Part shown: one piece after another, positions 34,379-42,700 of the stretch | How positions within the stretch are numbered: position 1 is the stretch's first letter | Layout of the letters: every line of letters begins with the position of its first letter | NCBI RefSeq assembly: GCF_002236105.1 | Contig: NZ_NIWU01000005.1 | Coordinates: 392,847 to 456,846, forward strand | From: Pseudomonas umsongensis | Lineage (GTDB): Bacteria; Pseudomonadota; Gammaproteobacteria; Pseudomonadales; Pseudomonadaceae | Direction: 5' to 3' | DNA length: 64,000 nt | The notes under the pieces: generated by a model | The model's input: the letters and a program-made list of their open reading frames with translations, nothing else | Databases searched by the model: none | What the model was told of the DNA's origin: nothing | Translations under genes and position numbers: made by a program

Positions 34379-34981
34379 ATGATCCATCACGTAGTGGGGC
34401 TATTTACCCACCCTGACCAAGAATGGAAAGAGATTCGTGGCGATCAGGAAGAAAGTATCAGCCACATGTACCTGACCCATACGCTGATCCTGGCGGCGAT
34501 ACCTGCGGTATCGGCATTCATCGGGACCACACAGGTGGGCTGGGTCATCGGCAATCGCCCCCCGGTAATGCTGACCGTGGAAAGCGCACTATGGATGACA
34601 GTCATGTCGTACCTGGCGATGCTCGGCGGAGTGGCGGTGATGGGCGCGTTCATCCACTGGATGGCCCGCACCTATGACGCCAATCCGAGCCTCGCACGCT
34701 GCATTGCGTTCGCAACCTATACCGCTACTCCGCTGTTCATCGGCGGCCTCGCGGCCTTGTACCCCCACTTGTGGCTGGGGATGATCGTCGGCACGGCGGC
34801 CATCTGCTACACGGTGTACCTGCTGTATGTGGGATTGCCAACATTCATGAACATTCCATCTGACGAGGGCTTTCTGTTTTCAAGTTCGGTGCTCGCCGTA
34901 GGCCTGGTGGTGCTGGTCGCCATCATGGCGTTTACCGTGATTGTCTGGGGACTCGGCGTGGGGCCGGTCTATACCAATTAA
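34379..34981 (+). CDS. Yip1-family inner-membrane protein
   Basis: A 200-residue protein with about five hydrophobic helices. It fits the YIP1/DUF1282-type family: a start of VVGLFTHPDQEWKEIR, then membrane segments from residue 38 on. AAGAGGAG lies nine bases before the ATG at 34379. Function unknown. A terminator follows at 35016. Confidence 0.87.
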   Translation: MIHHVVGLFTHPDQEWKEIRGDQEESISHMYLTHTLILAAIPAVSAFIGTTQVGWVIGNRPPVMLTVESALWMTVMSYLAMLGGVAVMGAFIHWMARTYDANPSLARCIAFATYTATPLFIGGLAALYPHLWLGMIVGTAAICYTVYLLYVGLPTFMNIPSDEGFLFSSSVLAVGLVVLVAIMAFTVIVWGLGVGPVYTN

Positions 34982-35015
34982 CAGCTCACCACAAAAAAAT
35001 CAGATCTGCCGACAC

Positions 35016-35038
35016 AGGCCGCCGCAAGGCGGCCTTTT
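35016..35038 (+). terminator. Terminator after Yip1-family gene
   Basis: Stem AGGCCGCC / GGCGGCCT with GCAA loop and a short TTTT run. Confidence 0.8.
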
Positions 35039-35138
35039 AATGCCCAGGCACAAAGAGTCCGAAGACCATTCGGCACCTCGCAGATTCGCAAGGCCCCTGG
35101 CTTGCGGCATACTCGACCGCTCTGGAGATCCATCAAGC

Positions 35139-35633
35139 ATGCCCGAGCAACTCAATAACCGCGTCGAAGACTGTTTCCAACAAGCCGAATCCTTTTTCAA
35201 ACGACCTTTCAAGCGCCCCGTGGTGAGTTTTAAGCTGCGTGGGCAAAAAGCCGGTGTCGCGCACTTGCACGAGAACCTGCTGCGCTTCAATCCGCAGTTG
35301 TACCGTGAAAATACCGAAGACTTTCTCAAGCAGACAGTCGCTCACGAGGTCGCGCACCTGATCGCCCATCAATTGTTCGGCGACCGCATCCAGCCCCATG
35401 GCGAAGAGTGGCAACTGATCATGCGCGGCGTTTACGAATTGCCGCCCAACCGCTGCCACACCTACGACGTCAAGCGCCGCAGCGTGACCCGCTACATCTA
35501 CAAGTGCCCGTGCGCCGACAGCGATTTCCCGTTCTCGGCGCAACGTCACGGCCTGGTGCGCCAAGGGCGGCGCTATTTGTGTCGGCGGTGTCGCAACACC
35601 TTGGTATTCAGTGGCGAAATGCGGGTTGAGTAA
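35139..35633 (+). CDS. sprT: SprT-family zinc metalloprotein
   Basis: A 164-residue SprT protein. The zinc-site HExxH is in TVAHEVAHLIAHQLFG (about residue 67), with a further His in IQPHGEEW. A C-terminal cysteine-rich zinc ribbon (YKCPCADSD, then YLCRRCRNTL) follows. SprT is related to the Spartan DNA-protein crosslink proteases, but its bacterial role is unclear. Start at 35139, with GGAGA upstream, is chosen over longer in-frame starts. Confidence 0.92.
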   Translation: MPEQLNNRVEDCFQQAESFFKRPFKRPVVSFKLRGQKAGVAHLHENLLRFNPQLYRENTEDFLKQTVAHEVAHLIAHQLFGDRIQPHGEEWQLIMRGVYELPPNRCHTYDVKRRSVTRYIYKCPCADSDFPFSAQRHGLVRQGRRYLCRRCRNTLVFSGEMRVE

Positions 35634-35660
35634 CAGGATTTTCAGTGTCTGCGCCGGCCT

Positions 35661-35739
35661 CTTCGCGGGCAAGCCCGCTCCCACAGGGAATTTTCGCTCC
35701 AGCTCAAATCCGATGTGGGAGCGGGCTTGCTCGCGAAGG
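35661..35739. repeat. Inverted REP pair
   Basis: CTTCGCGGGCAAGCCCGCTC...CCCACA and its complement (TGTGGGAGCGGGCTTGCTCG...) lie between converging sprT and CoA-transferase genes. Confidence 0.88.
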
Positions 35740-35753
35740 CGGACTGGCAGGCG

Positions 35754-36935
35754 CTAAAGAATTACCTTGGCACGTCGCAACTCGGCAATCCGTTCAGCAG
35801 TGAACCCCAGCTCTCCCAACACCTGATCCGTATGCTGCCCCAGCGCCGCGCCAATATGCCTGGGCTCTGGCAACCCGCCTGAAAACTTCAACGGGCACGC
35901 CATCTGCGCCTGACTCGCCCCATCACCCCGTGGTACTTGTGTCACCAGCTCCCGCGCCTGCAACTGCGGATGCCGCACCGCCTCACCCAGGCTCAGTACC
36001 GGCTCGACACAAGCGTCCAGTTCGGCGAACAGCGCACACAGCTCGGCAAAATCATGCTTTTCGAACTCAGTCTTCAGCGCATCCTTGAGTTTGCGTTGCT
36101 GTGCAGGTTGCGCAGATAGCCCCAGGCTGGCCCACTCCTCCAGCCCCAGCGCCGCACACAACTGTTTCATGAACCCCGGTTCCAGGCTGCCCACAGACAG
36201 CCAACGCCCATCCCGGGAACGATAATAGTCATAGAAGCTGCCGCCATTGAGCATCTGGTCTTCCCGATCAGGCTCGACACCACAAGCCAGGTACCCGGCG
36301 CCCGCCATGGCATTCAAGCTGAACACGCAGTCGGTCATGCTCACGTCCAGGTGCTGACCCTGTCCGGTTTGCTGTCGAGCGATCACGGCGGCCAGCAGGC
36401 CGATGACCCCGTGCAGCGAACCACCGGCAATGTCTGCCACCTGCATGCCCAACGGCAGCGGCCCACTGTCAGCGCGACCGCTGTAGCTCGAAAGCCCGGC
36501 CAGCGCCAGGTAATTGATGTCATGGCCGGCACGGTCCTTATAGGGGCCGGTTTGGCCGTAACCAGTGATCGATACATAGATCAGTCCTGGTTTGATCGCC
36601 TTCAGAGCCTCATAACCCAGACCCAAGCGTTCCATGACGCCGGGGCGGAACTGCTCAAGCACGATGTCGTAGTCCTGCAACAATTGCCTGATCACTTCCA
36701 TCGCTTCGGGCTGCTTGAGATCCAGAGCCAGGCTGCGTTTGTTGCGATTGAGGTAGGCATGGCTGGCCGATACACCTTGATCGTGCGGCGGCAGCTCGCG
36801 CAGCAGGTCCATGCGGGCCGGCGATTCGATGCGCAGCACCTCGGCGCCCATGTCCGCCAGCAATAGCGAAGCGAACGGCCCCGGCAGCAGTGTCGAGAAA
36901 TCCAGAACCTTGAGTGATGCCAGTGGACCGAGCAT
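35754..36935 (-). CDS. CaiB/BaiF family CoA-transferase
   Basis: A 393-residue class III CoA-transferase that moves CoA between carboxylic acids through an aspartyl intermediate. The Asp is in RAGHDINYLALAGLSS (about residue 145). Other motifs are the N-terminal LKVLDFSTLLPGPFASLLLADMG... region and NRNKRSLALDLK. AGGGAG precedes the ATG at 36935. The donor and acceptor acids are unknown; dctA just upstream could supply dicarboxylates such as succinate, but this is inference. Confidence 0.9.
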   Translation of the reverse strand: MLGPLASLKVLDFSTLLPGPFASLLLADMGAEVLRIESPARMDLLRELPPHDQGVSASHAYLNRNKRSLALDLKQPEAMEVIRQLLQDYDIVLEQFRPGVMERLGLGYEALKAIKPGLIYVSITGYGQTGPYKDRAGHDINYLALAGLSSYSGRADSGPLPLGMQVADIAGGSLHGVIGLLAAVIARQQTGQGQHLDVSMTDCVFSLNAMAGAGYLACGVEPDREDQMLNGGSFYDYYRSRDGRWLSVGSLEPGFMKQLCAALGLEEWASLGLSAQPAQQRKLKDALKTEFEKHDFAELCALFAELDACVEPVLSLGEAVRHPQLQARELVTQVPRGDGASQAQMACPLKFSGGLPEPRHIGAALGQHTDQVLGELGFTAERIAELRRAKVIL

Positions 36936-37039
36936 GAGCGTTCTCCCTGGATGATTCCCCAGCCTAGGCAGCCAAGCGCTTTGCAGCAATCACCTTATGC
37001 GCCAAACGCAATGACCGTTGTGCTCAAATCCCGGGCAAG

Positions 37040-37065
37040 AAAAAACCCGCCGAAGCGGGTTTTTC
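37040..37065 (-). terminator. Terminator of dctA
   Basis: Stem AAACCCGC / GCGGGTTT with CGAA loop. A-rich on one side and T-rich on the other, 14 bases after the dctA stop. It works on both strands. Confidence 0.88.
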
Positions 37066-37078
37066 ATGACAACAAGGC

Positions 37079-38413
37079 TTACCGGGCGTTAGTCGGGGTA
37101 GCCCCTTCGACGTGGCCCAGAACATCGTCTTTAGGCTCGTCGGCAATCCCGCGGCCGCCCGAGGCCAGCTCTGCCTGCAGCACGTCGGTGTCCAGTTCCT
37201 TGACCCATTTGGCCACAACGATGGTGGCAACGGCGTTACCGACCAGGTTGGTCAATGCACGGGCTTCGGACATGAAACGGTCGATACCCAGGATCAGCGC
37301 CAGACCGGCAACCGGCAGGTGGCCTACGGCGGACAGGGTGGCCGCCAGTACGATGAAGCCCGAACCGGTCACGCCTGCAGCGCCTTTGGAAGACAGCAGC
37401 AACACCACCAGCAAGGTGATCTGGTGCGTGATGTCCATGTGGGTGTCGGTGGCCTGGGCAATGAACACGGCTGCCATGGTCAGGTAGATCGCAGTACCGT
37501 CGAGGTTGAACGAGTAGCCGGTCGGGATCACCAGGCCAACCACGGATTTCTGCGCCCCCAGACGCTCCATCTTGATCAGCATGCGCGGCAGCACCGACTC
37601 CGAAGAGGACGTACCCAGCACGATCAGCAGCTCTTCACGGATGTAGCGGATCAGTTTCAACACGCTGAAACCGTGAGCGCGGGCGATACCGCCCAGCACG
37701 ATCAGGATGAACAGCAGGCAGGTGATGTAGAAGCAGGCCATCAACTGACCCAGTTGCACCAGCGAGCCGACACCGTAGGCACCGATGGTGAAAGCCATGG
37801 CACCGAAGGCACCGATTGGCGCGAGCTTCATGATCATGTTGATGATGTTGAACATCACGTGGGCGAAGCGATCGATGAAGTCCAGCAGCGGCTTGCCGTA
37901 GGCACCCAGGCGATGCAGGGCGAAACCGAAGATCACCGAGAACATCAGCACTTGCAGAATGTCACCGGTGGCGAACGCACCGACGATGGTGGATGGGATC
38001 ACGTTGAGCAGGAAGCCGACGACGCTTTGATCCGCACCGGCCGAGACATAGGCAGCCACTTTGGAGGCATCCAGCGTGGACACGTCGATGTGCATGCCGG
38101 CGCCCGGCTGGACTATGTTGACCACTACCAGTCCGACCAGCAAGGCGATGGTCGAAACGATTTCGAAGTACAGCAGTGCGTAACCGCCGGTCTTGCCGAC
38201 CGACTTCATGTCCTGCATGCCAGCGATACCGCTGACCACGGTGCAGAAAATGATCGGCGCGATGATCATCTTGATCAGCTTGATGAACCCGTCACCCAGC
38301 GGTTTTACGGCCACACCGAGCTGTGGATAGTAGTGACCGAGCAAAATACCGATGACAATTGCAACGATCACCTGGAAATACAGGGATTTGTACAGTGGCT
38401 GACGAGTCGTCAT
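37079..38413 (-). CDS. dctA: C4-dicarboxylate transporter DctA
   Basis: A 444-residue SDF-family symporter for succinate, fumarate and malate. Visible family motifs are the HP1 serine string GTSSSESVLPRML (about residue 267), NLDGTAIYLTMAAVFIAQ (TM7), SSKGAAGVTGSGFIVLAATL (HP2) and IDRFMSEARALTNLVGNAVA (TM8). Its upstream region has a near-perfect sigma-54 promoter and two DctD-like dyads. Start at 38413 (MTTRQPLYKSL) matches known DctA. Confidence 0.97.
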   Translation of the reverse strand: MTTRQPLYKSLYFQVIVAIVIGILLGHYYPQLGVAVKPLGDGFIKLIKMIIAPIIFCTVVSGIAGMQDMKSVGKTGGYALLYFEIVSTIALLVGLVVVNIVQPGAGMHIDVSTLDASKVAAYVSAGADQSVVGFLLNVIPSTIVGAFATGDILQVLMFSVIFGFALHRLGAYGKPLLDFIDRFAHVMFNIINMIMKLAPIGAFGAMAFTIGAYGVGSLVQLGQLMACFYITCLLFILIVLGGIARAHGFSVLKLIRYIREELLIVLGTSSSESVLPRMLIKMERLGAQKSVVGLVIPTGYSFNLDGTAIYLTMAAVFIAQATDTHMDITHQITLLVVLLLSSKGAAGVTGSGFIVLAATLSAVGHLPVAGLALILGIDRFMSEARALTNLVGNAVATIVVAKWVKELDTDVLQAELASGGRGIADEPKDDVLGHVEGATPTNAR

Positions 38414-38544
38414 TGCAAAGTTCCTCAAGAGTGCGCGGCGTCAACATCCATCTGTTGCCCACCCCACCTCAATGGCGAACCCTCCTGCACTGGAGGGATT
38501 TGTTTTTTCGAGCTGCGCGACGGCAGGCATCTGCTGGTTCCATC

Positions 38545-38559
38545 GCAAGGCCCGTGCCA
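38545..38559 (-). promoter_or_regulatory. Sigma-54 promoter of dctA
   Basis: On the minus strand TGGCACGGGCCTTGC fits TGGCACG-N4-TTGC at all conserved positions. Transcription would start near 38533, leaving a leader of about 120 bases. Confidence 0.88.
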
Positions 38560-38638
38560 CCTTGTACGAAAAGTCTGTAAGCCTTGTGACAACAAGGGCT
38601 GCAGGTTTTTCCGGGGTCACGCACGACGTTTGCGCGAT

Positions 38639-38652
38639 GGCGGATTTCCGCC
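38639..38652. promoter_or_regulatory. DctD-like upstream activating dyad 1
   Basis: Minus-strand GGCGGAAATCCGCC, a 14-base dyad around AAAT. It recalls the TGCGGAAATCCGCA-type DctD sites of rhizobia. Confidence 0.7.
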
Positions 38653-38680
38653 CGCTCGTCGAATCACACCCCGGCAATCT

Positions 38681-38694
38681 GGCGGATATCCGCC
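38681..38694. promoter_or_regulatory. DctD-like upstream activating dyad 2
   Basis: GGCGGATATCCGCC, a perfect 14-base palindrome, centred 42 bases from dyad 1, so both lie on the same DNA face. Confidence 0.7.
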
Positions 38695-38753
38695 TTGTTC
38701 ATGGGTATGAAGCGCGGCTACCATCCGTCGTTCAATGGACGGACTTGCCTGCT

Positions 38754-39752
38754 ATGCGCGAACGCACCATCGCCAGTCATTTCGCCCGCGCCGTTCTCGG
38801 TGGGGCGCAACGGCGTGGCTACGATTATTCAGGACTGCTGCAGCAATTGGGGATCAGCCCCGAATTGCTCGACGAGCCTCGAGCGCGCATTCCTCCGGAA
38901 CAATTCACCCGCCTGATCCAGGGACTTTGGCTGGCATTGGACGATGAGTACCTGGGTTTCGGGCAAGGTGTCAGCAAGCCAGGCAGCTTCGCGATGATGT
39001 GTCATGCCGTTATCCATTGCCGCAATCTGGATAAGGCACTGCATCGCGGATTAATGTTTTACAGCCTATTCCCGGACGCCCCGCGCCTGACGCTGGCGCG
39101 CGAAGACGAAATGATTCGACTGAGCCTGGATGACTCACACCTCTGGGACCCGGAACATTTCCTCACCGAGAGTCTATTGGTGATCTGGCATCGCTTCGCC
39201 AGCTGGTTGATCGGCCAGCGTATTCGGCTGGAGCACGCCACGTTCAGCTATCCGCGACCGGAACATGGTGCCGAATACGAGTTGTTGTTCTCGTGCCCGC
39301 TCGAGTTTTCGGCACAACAGAGCAGCCTGCTGTTTCACAGCCGCTACTTGGACATGCCACTGCTGCAAGACGAACGCACGCTCAAGCAGTTCCTTGAACG
39401 CTCGCCTGCCGATCTGTTATCACGCCCCGATGACGGCCACAGCCTGAGTAGCCAGTTGCGACGCTTGCTCAGTCGCGACCGGTCACCCTGGCCGGATCTG
39501 GAGGCCGTGGCTGCGCACCTGCATATCAGCCCGCAAACGCTACGCCGGCATCTGCGTGAAGAAAACACCAGTTTTCAGGAACTGAAGGACCAACTACGCC
39601 GCGACATCGCCATATATCACCTGGGCCGCAACGACTTGCCATTGCAACAGATCGCTGAGCAATTGGGATTTTCCGAACCGTCAGCGTTTCATAGGGCATT
39701 CAAGAAGTGGACTGGTCTGACGCCAGGTGCTTATCGAGCCCGGGATTTGTAG
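38754..39752 (+). CDS. AraC-family regulator with PF12625-type N-terminus
   Basis: A 332-residue regulator. The N-terminal ligand domain is of the OruR/ArgR-like type (RGYDYSGLLQQLGISPELLD, then about 200 residues). The C-terminal AraC helix-turn-helix pair has VAAHLHISPQTLRRHL and IAEQLGFSEPSAFHRAFKKWTGLTPGAYR. The frame is open 94 codons upstream, but family length and the MRERT start support 38754. It diverges from dctA; whether it regulates dctA is not known. Confidence 0.87.
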   Translation: MRERTIASHFARAVLGGAQRRGYDYSGLLQQLGISPELLDEPRARIPPEQFTRLIQGLWLALDDEYLGFGQGVSKPGSFAMMCHAVIHCRNLDKALHRGLMFYSLFPDAPRLTLAREDEMIRLSLDDSHLWDPEHFLTESLLVIWHRFASWLIGQRIRLEHATFSYPRPEHGAEYELLFSCPLEFSAQQSSLLFHSRYLDMPLLQDERTLKQFLERSPADLLSRPDDGHSLSSQLRRLLSRDRSPWPDLEAVAAHLHISPQTLRRHLREENTSFQELKDQLRRDIAIYHLGRNDLPLQQIAEQLGFSEPSAFHRAFKKWTGLTPGAYRARDL

Positions 39753-39812
39753 TAGCCGGCTTGCTGGCGATAGCGTCTGTACGATCGCCATCGCCAGCAA
39801 GCCGGCGCCTAC
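39752..39812. repeat. Inverted REP pair
   Basis: GTAGCCGGCTTGCTGGCGAT and complement (ATCGCCAGCAAGCCGGC...) lie between the converging AraC-type gene and phoQ. Confidence 0.88.
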
Positions 39813-39816
39813 AGCA

Positions 39817-41160
39817 TCACGCCGGCGGAAACTGAATACGGAAAGCCGCACCGCCCAGGGGCGAGTCACCCAGGGTAAGTCTTGCGCTATAGCTTTCGAT
39901 GATGTCCTTGACCACCGCCAGGCCAATACCCTGCCCCGGATGCTGTCGGTCCAGGCGCTCACCGCGCTGCAGGATCCGTGTGCGCTGATCGAGCGGGACG
40001 CCTGGACCATCGTCTTCTACACATATCTCGATTCCGTTAAGGACGCGCACGCTGACGCGCACCTCGCTCAGGCACAGTCGATAAGCGTTCTCCAGCAGAT
40101 TGCCCAACATTTCCAGCAAGGCGCCCTGCTCGATAGGGACCAGACACGGCTCCGGCAAATCGAAAGTTACTTGAACCTGTTTGTCGCGATAGACCTTGTC
40201 CAGTGTGTCGCAAAGGCTCTGCAACACCGGTTGCAGGCGCACCTGATGACGCACCAGACCGCTTTTGCGCAGGCTGGCTCGTTGCAGTTGATAACTGATC
40301 TGCTGGCTCATGCGCTCAATCTGGGCCTGCAGCACCCAGGCCTGCTCCCGGTCCTCAGGGCGTTGCGCCATGCCTTCGCTGACACCCTGCAATACCGCCA
40401 GTGGGGTTTTCAAGCTATGGGCCAAGTCGTCGAGTGAATCGCGATAACGGCTACGCTGTTCGCGCTCGCTGAACAGCAGACGGTTGAGAGAGCCAGTCAG
40501 GCGCAGCAGTTCACGCGGGTGCTGTTCACTCAGGCTTTCACGGGTTCCGCTTTCGATCTCATCCAGTTCCTGGCTCAGCCGGCGCAATGCCTGCAACCCC
40601 CAGGTCAAGCCGACCCAAAGCAACGCCAGAAGCACCAGTAACGCCGCGCCGAAACCCAAGTACAGGTTGTCTCGCAGGCCGCCGAGCGTGGCGTCGTATT
40701 CACGCGCCGGTTGCAACGCGACAAAGCTGAACGCCGCACTTTTGCCACCGAGGAGTTTGACCTCGACGTCATAGACGAAAAATTCCTGGCCATTGTCCTG
40801 GCGAATCCTGGCAAATTCATTACCGCGCCCGTCGTAACGCGGCTTGTAATTGATATTCGCGTCAAGGGTGTCCTTCGAACGCCACACCAATTGGCCCTCG
40901 CGGCTGTAGATGTAACCGAGCAAATTGCCATCAGCCAGGTTGAAGCGCTCATCGGGCAACTGTTCCGGCATCAGCAAGCGGTTGTTCTCAACCCGTGCGG
41001 CGGAGATCAACGTGGTGACGTCCGACGCCAATCGCTGCTCGATGGCATCCTGCAGTGCCAGGCTGAATGCTCCCTGCATCGCCGGCAACAATGCCAGCAT
41101 GAACAATACCGCCAGGATCGTGGCGGCGAGCATCAGGCGAACGCGAAGAGAACCGATCAA
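39817..41160 (-). CDS. phoQ: Sensor kinase PhoQ
   Basis: A 447-residue kinase of the Mg2+- and polymyxin-responsive PhoPQ system. Helices at about 10-30 and 165-187 flank a periplasmic domain containing INYKPRYDGRGNEFARIR. The HisKA motif is DSLDDLAHSLKTPLAVLQG, with phospho-His; HATPase motifs are NLLENAYRLCL, EDDGPGVP and GQGIGLAV. The sequence closely recalls P. aeruginosa PA1180. A TTG at 41160 overlapping the phoP stop (TTGA) gives the start equivalent to MIRSLR there. Confidence 0.95.
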   Translation of the reverse strand: MIGSLRVRLMLAATILAVLFMLALLPAMQGAFSLALQDAIEQRLASDVTTLISAARVENNRLLMPEQLPDERFNLADGNLLGYIYSREGQLVWRSKDTLDANINYKPRYDGRGNEFARIRQDNGQEFFVYDVEVKLLGGKSAAFSFVALQPAREYDATLGGLRDNLYLGFGAALLVLLALLWVGLTWGLQALRRLSQELDEIESGTRESLSEQHPRELLRLTGSLNRLLFSEREQRSRYRDSLDDLAHSLKTPLAVLQGVSEGMAQRPEDREQAWVLQAQIERMSQQISYQLQRASLRKSGLVRHQVRLQPVLQSLCDTLDKVYRDKQVQVTFDLPEPCLVPIEQGALLEMLGNLLENAYRLCLSEVRVSVRVLNGIEICVEDDGPGVPLDQRTRILQRGERLDRQHPGQGIGLAVVKDIIESYSARLTLGDSPLGGAAFRIQFPPA

Positions 41161-41834
41161 GTGCAACGCTCGGTGAACAGATAGCCCAGCCCACGCACCG
41201 TATCAATTGGCTTGAAACCGGAGGTACCTTCGAGTTTGCGACGCAGCCGGCCAACCAGCACTTCAATCACGTTCGGATCGCGGTCGTCATCATCGGGATA
41301 AAGCTGCTCCATCAAACGATCCTTGGGCACCACCTGCTGGTGGTGGCGCATCAAGTACTCGAGTATCCGGTATTCATACGCGGTCAACGCCAGGGGTTGC
41401 TCATCAAGGGTCGCCTGCTTGCGATTGAGGTCCAGCAGCAGCGGCCCGGCAACGATCGTTGACTGGGTAAACCCGCTGGAGCGACGCAACAATGCATTTA
41501 GCCGAGCTTCCAGTTCTTCAAACTGGAAGGGCTTGACCACATAGTCGTCGGCACCGGCAGCAAGACCTTCCACCTTGTCCTCCCAGTTACCACGTGCTGT
41601 GAGGATCAGGATCGGAAAGGTCTTGCCCTGCGAGCGCAACTGACGGATCAGATCCAGCCCGCCCATGCCCGGCAACCCGAGATCAATCACCGCCAGGTCA
41701 TGATTGAACTGCCCTGTCTGGTACAGCGCATCAACGGCGTTGGCCACGGACTCGACCACATGGCCGCTATCCGTCAGGCGGGTTTGCAGGTGATGACGCA
41801 ACAGCGCTTCATCCTCGACGACCAGCAGTTTCAT
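41157..41834 (-). CDS. phoP: Response regulator PhoP
   Basis: A 225-residue OmpR-type regulator, near-identical in layout to PA1179: LLVVEDEALLRHHL, phospho-Asp in LAVIDLGLPGMGGL (about residue 51), DDYVVKPFQFEELEARL, and a wing ending RGLGYLFTERC. It activates oprH-phoP-phoQ itself through the PhoP boxes at 42617 and other low-Mg2+ genes such as LPS-modifying operons. Coupled to phoQ by a four-base overlap. Confidence 0.96.
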   Translation of the reverse strand: MKLLVVEDEALLRHHLQTRLTDSGHVVESVANAVDALYQTGQFNHDLAVIDLGLPGMGGLDLIRQLRSQGKTFPILILTARGNWEDKVEGLAAGADDYVVKPFQFEELEARLNALLRRSSGFTQSTIVAGPLLLDLNRKQATLDEQPLALTAYEYRILEYLMRHHQQVVPKDRLMEQLYPDDDDRDPNVIEVLVGRLRRKLEGTSGFKPIDTVRGLGYLFTERCT

Positions 41835-41951
41835 CTCGCTCTCCCAGGCAAATCAAATACTCCAGAGGCACGATTGACGGACCTCCATGGTTGACGGGCC
41901 GCGCCGGATCAATCTCCTGGATTGACCCGGCGCGGCGGTCACACTCGCTTT

Positions 41952-42554
41952 TCAGAAAGCGTAGTTGGCTGAAAGGTAGGTCTGTGCGCTGCTGGTCAAG
42001 CTCAGCGAACCTTGTTTGCTACCACCTCGCTCACTCATTTCGGTGCTGGCGTTACTGCGCAGGTAACGGTACCCCAGCTCAACAGAAGTGTTTTGCGAAA
42101 CCTGTTGCAGAATGCCTGCCTGTGCACCGATGGCGTAACCGATGTTGCTGTCGCGACTGAAGCCTGGTGATTCCTGGGTCATTTTGGTCAATCCGGCCGA
42201 GGCTCCGCCGAACAGCCTGGTATCAGTACCCAGCGGATGGAACAGGTCGAAGCTGCCCAGCAGGTTTTCCTGACGCAGTTTAATGCCATTGTGCGAGCCC
42301 GACACGTTATCGTAAGTGGCGTAGTAGCGGCCTTGGCTGTTTTGCTGGCCTACACGCAAGCCCCAAGTGTTGTCCTTGCCAATCACGCCGTCGGCGTTCG
42401 GCCTATTCAGGTTATCGTTCAAGGCGTGGGATTTTTTGATCTTGTCGCTGGTCTGCCCATAAGTGAGGCTGGCGAAACTGTCGTTGGAAGCGATCGCTGC
42501 GGTGCTAGCGCCGAAGACGGTGAATGCCAGCAGCAGTTTTTTGAATCCAGTCAT
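41952..42554 (-). CDS. oprH: Outer-membrane protein OprH
   Basis: A 200-residue small barrel protein with a signal peptide ending at STAAIA-SND. It shares the P. aeruginosa OprH pattern: a SFASLTYGQTSDKIKKS start, LNRPNADGVI, RYYATYDNVSGSHNG, VELGYRYLRSNASTEM and a terminal YLSANYAF. OprH binds LPS and stabilises the outer membrane when Mg2+ is low. It is the first gene of oprH-phoP-phoQ, followed by a 117-base gap to phoP. Confidence 0.93.
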   Translation of the reverse strand: MTGFKKLLLAFTVFGASTAAIASNDSFASLTYGQTSDKIKKSHALNDNLNRPNADGVIGKDNTWGLRVGQQNSQGRYYATYDNVSGSHNGIKLRQENLLGSFDLFHPLGTDTRLFGGASAGLTKMTQESPGFSRDSNIGYAIGAQAGILQQVSQNTSVELGYRYLRSNASTEMSERGGSKQGSLSLTSSAQTYLSANYAF

Positions 42555-42598
42555 GGGTGAAGCTCCTCAAGAGTTAGCGTTGTTTTGGCTACGAGGCA

Positions 42599-42604
42599 AG
42601 ATTA
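42599..42604 (-). promoter_or_regulatory. Likely -10 element of oprH-phoPQ
   Basis: TAATCT on the minus strand, 12 bases downstream of the last PhoP half-site. This is the spacing usual for PhoP-activated promoters, and no good -35 is present. Confidence 0.6.
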
Positions 42605-42616
42605 ACCACGCGGCCC

Positions 42617-42655
42617 TGAACCCACCCTGAACACCCGCTTAACCTGAGCTGAACC
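42617..42655 (-). promoter_or_regulatory. Four tandem PhoP half-sites before oprH
   Basis: On the minus strand the hexamers GGTTCA, GGTTAA, TGTTCA and GGTTCA occur at exact 11-base steps (5-base spacers). That is two full PhoP boxes, (T/G)GTTnA-N5-(T/G)GTTnA, in tandem. Confidence 0.85.
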
Positions 42656-42700
42656 ATATCCACCCAGATGTTTCGAGGTTTTTCTTGCAGGAGACCGACC

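Larger units (their letters stand above)
38414..38753. other. Divergent regulatory gap dctA / AraC regulator
   Basis: A 340-base gap between divergent genes. It holds the dctA sigma-54 promoter, two dyads and the leader of the AraC-type gene. No coding sequence is supported. Confidence 0.8.

Noticed and set aside
38472..38753. Longer AraC-regulator start 94 codons upstream
   Set aside because: It would run through the dctA promoter and dyads; family N-terminus starts at 38754.
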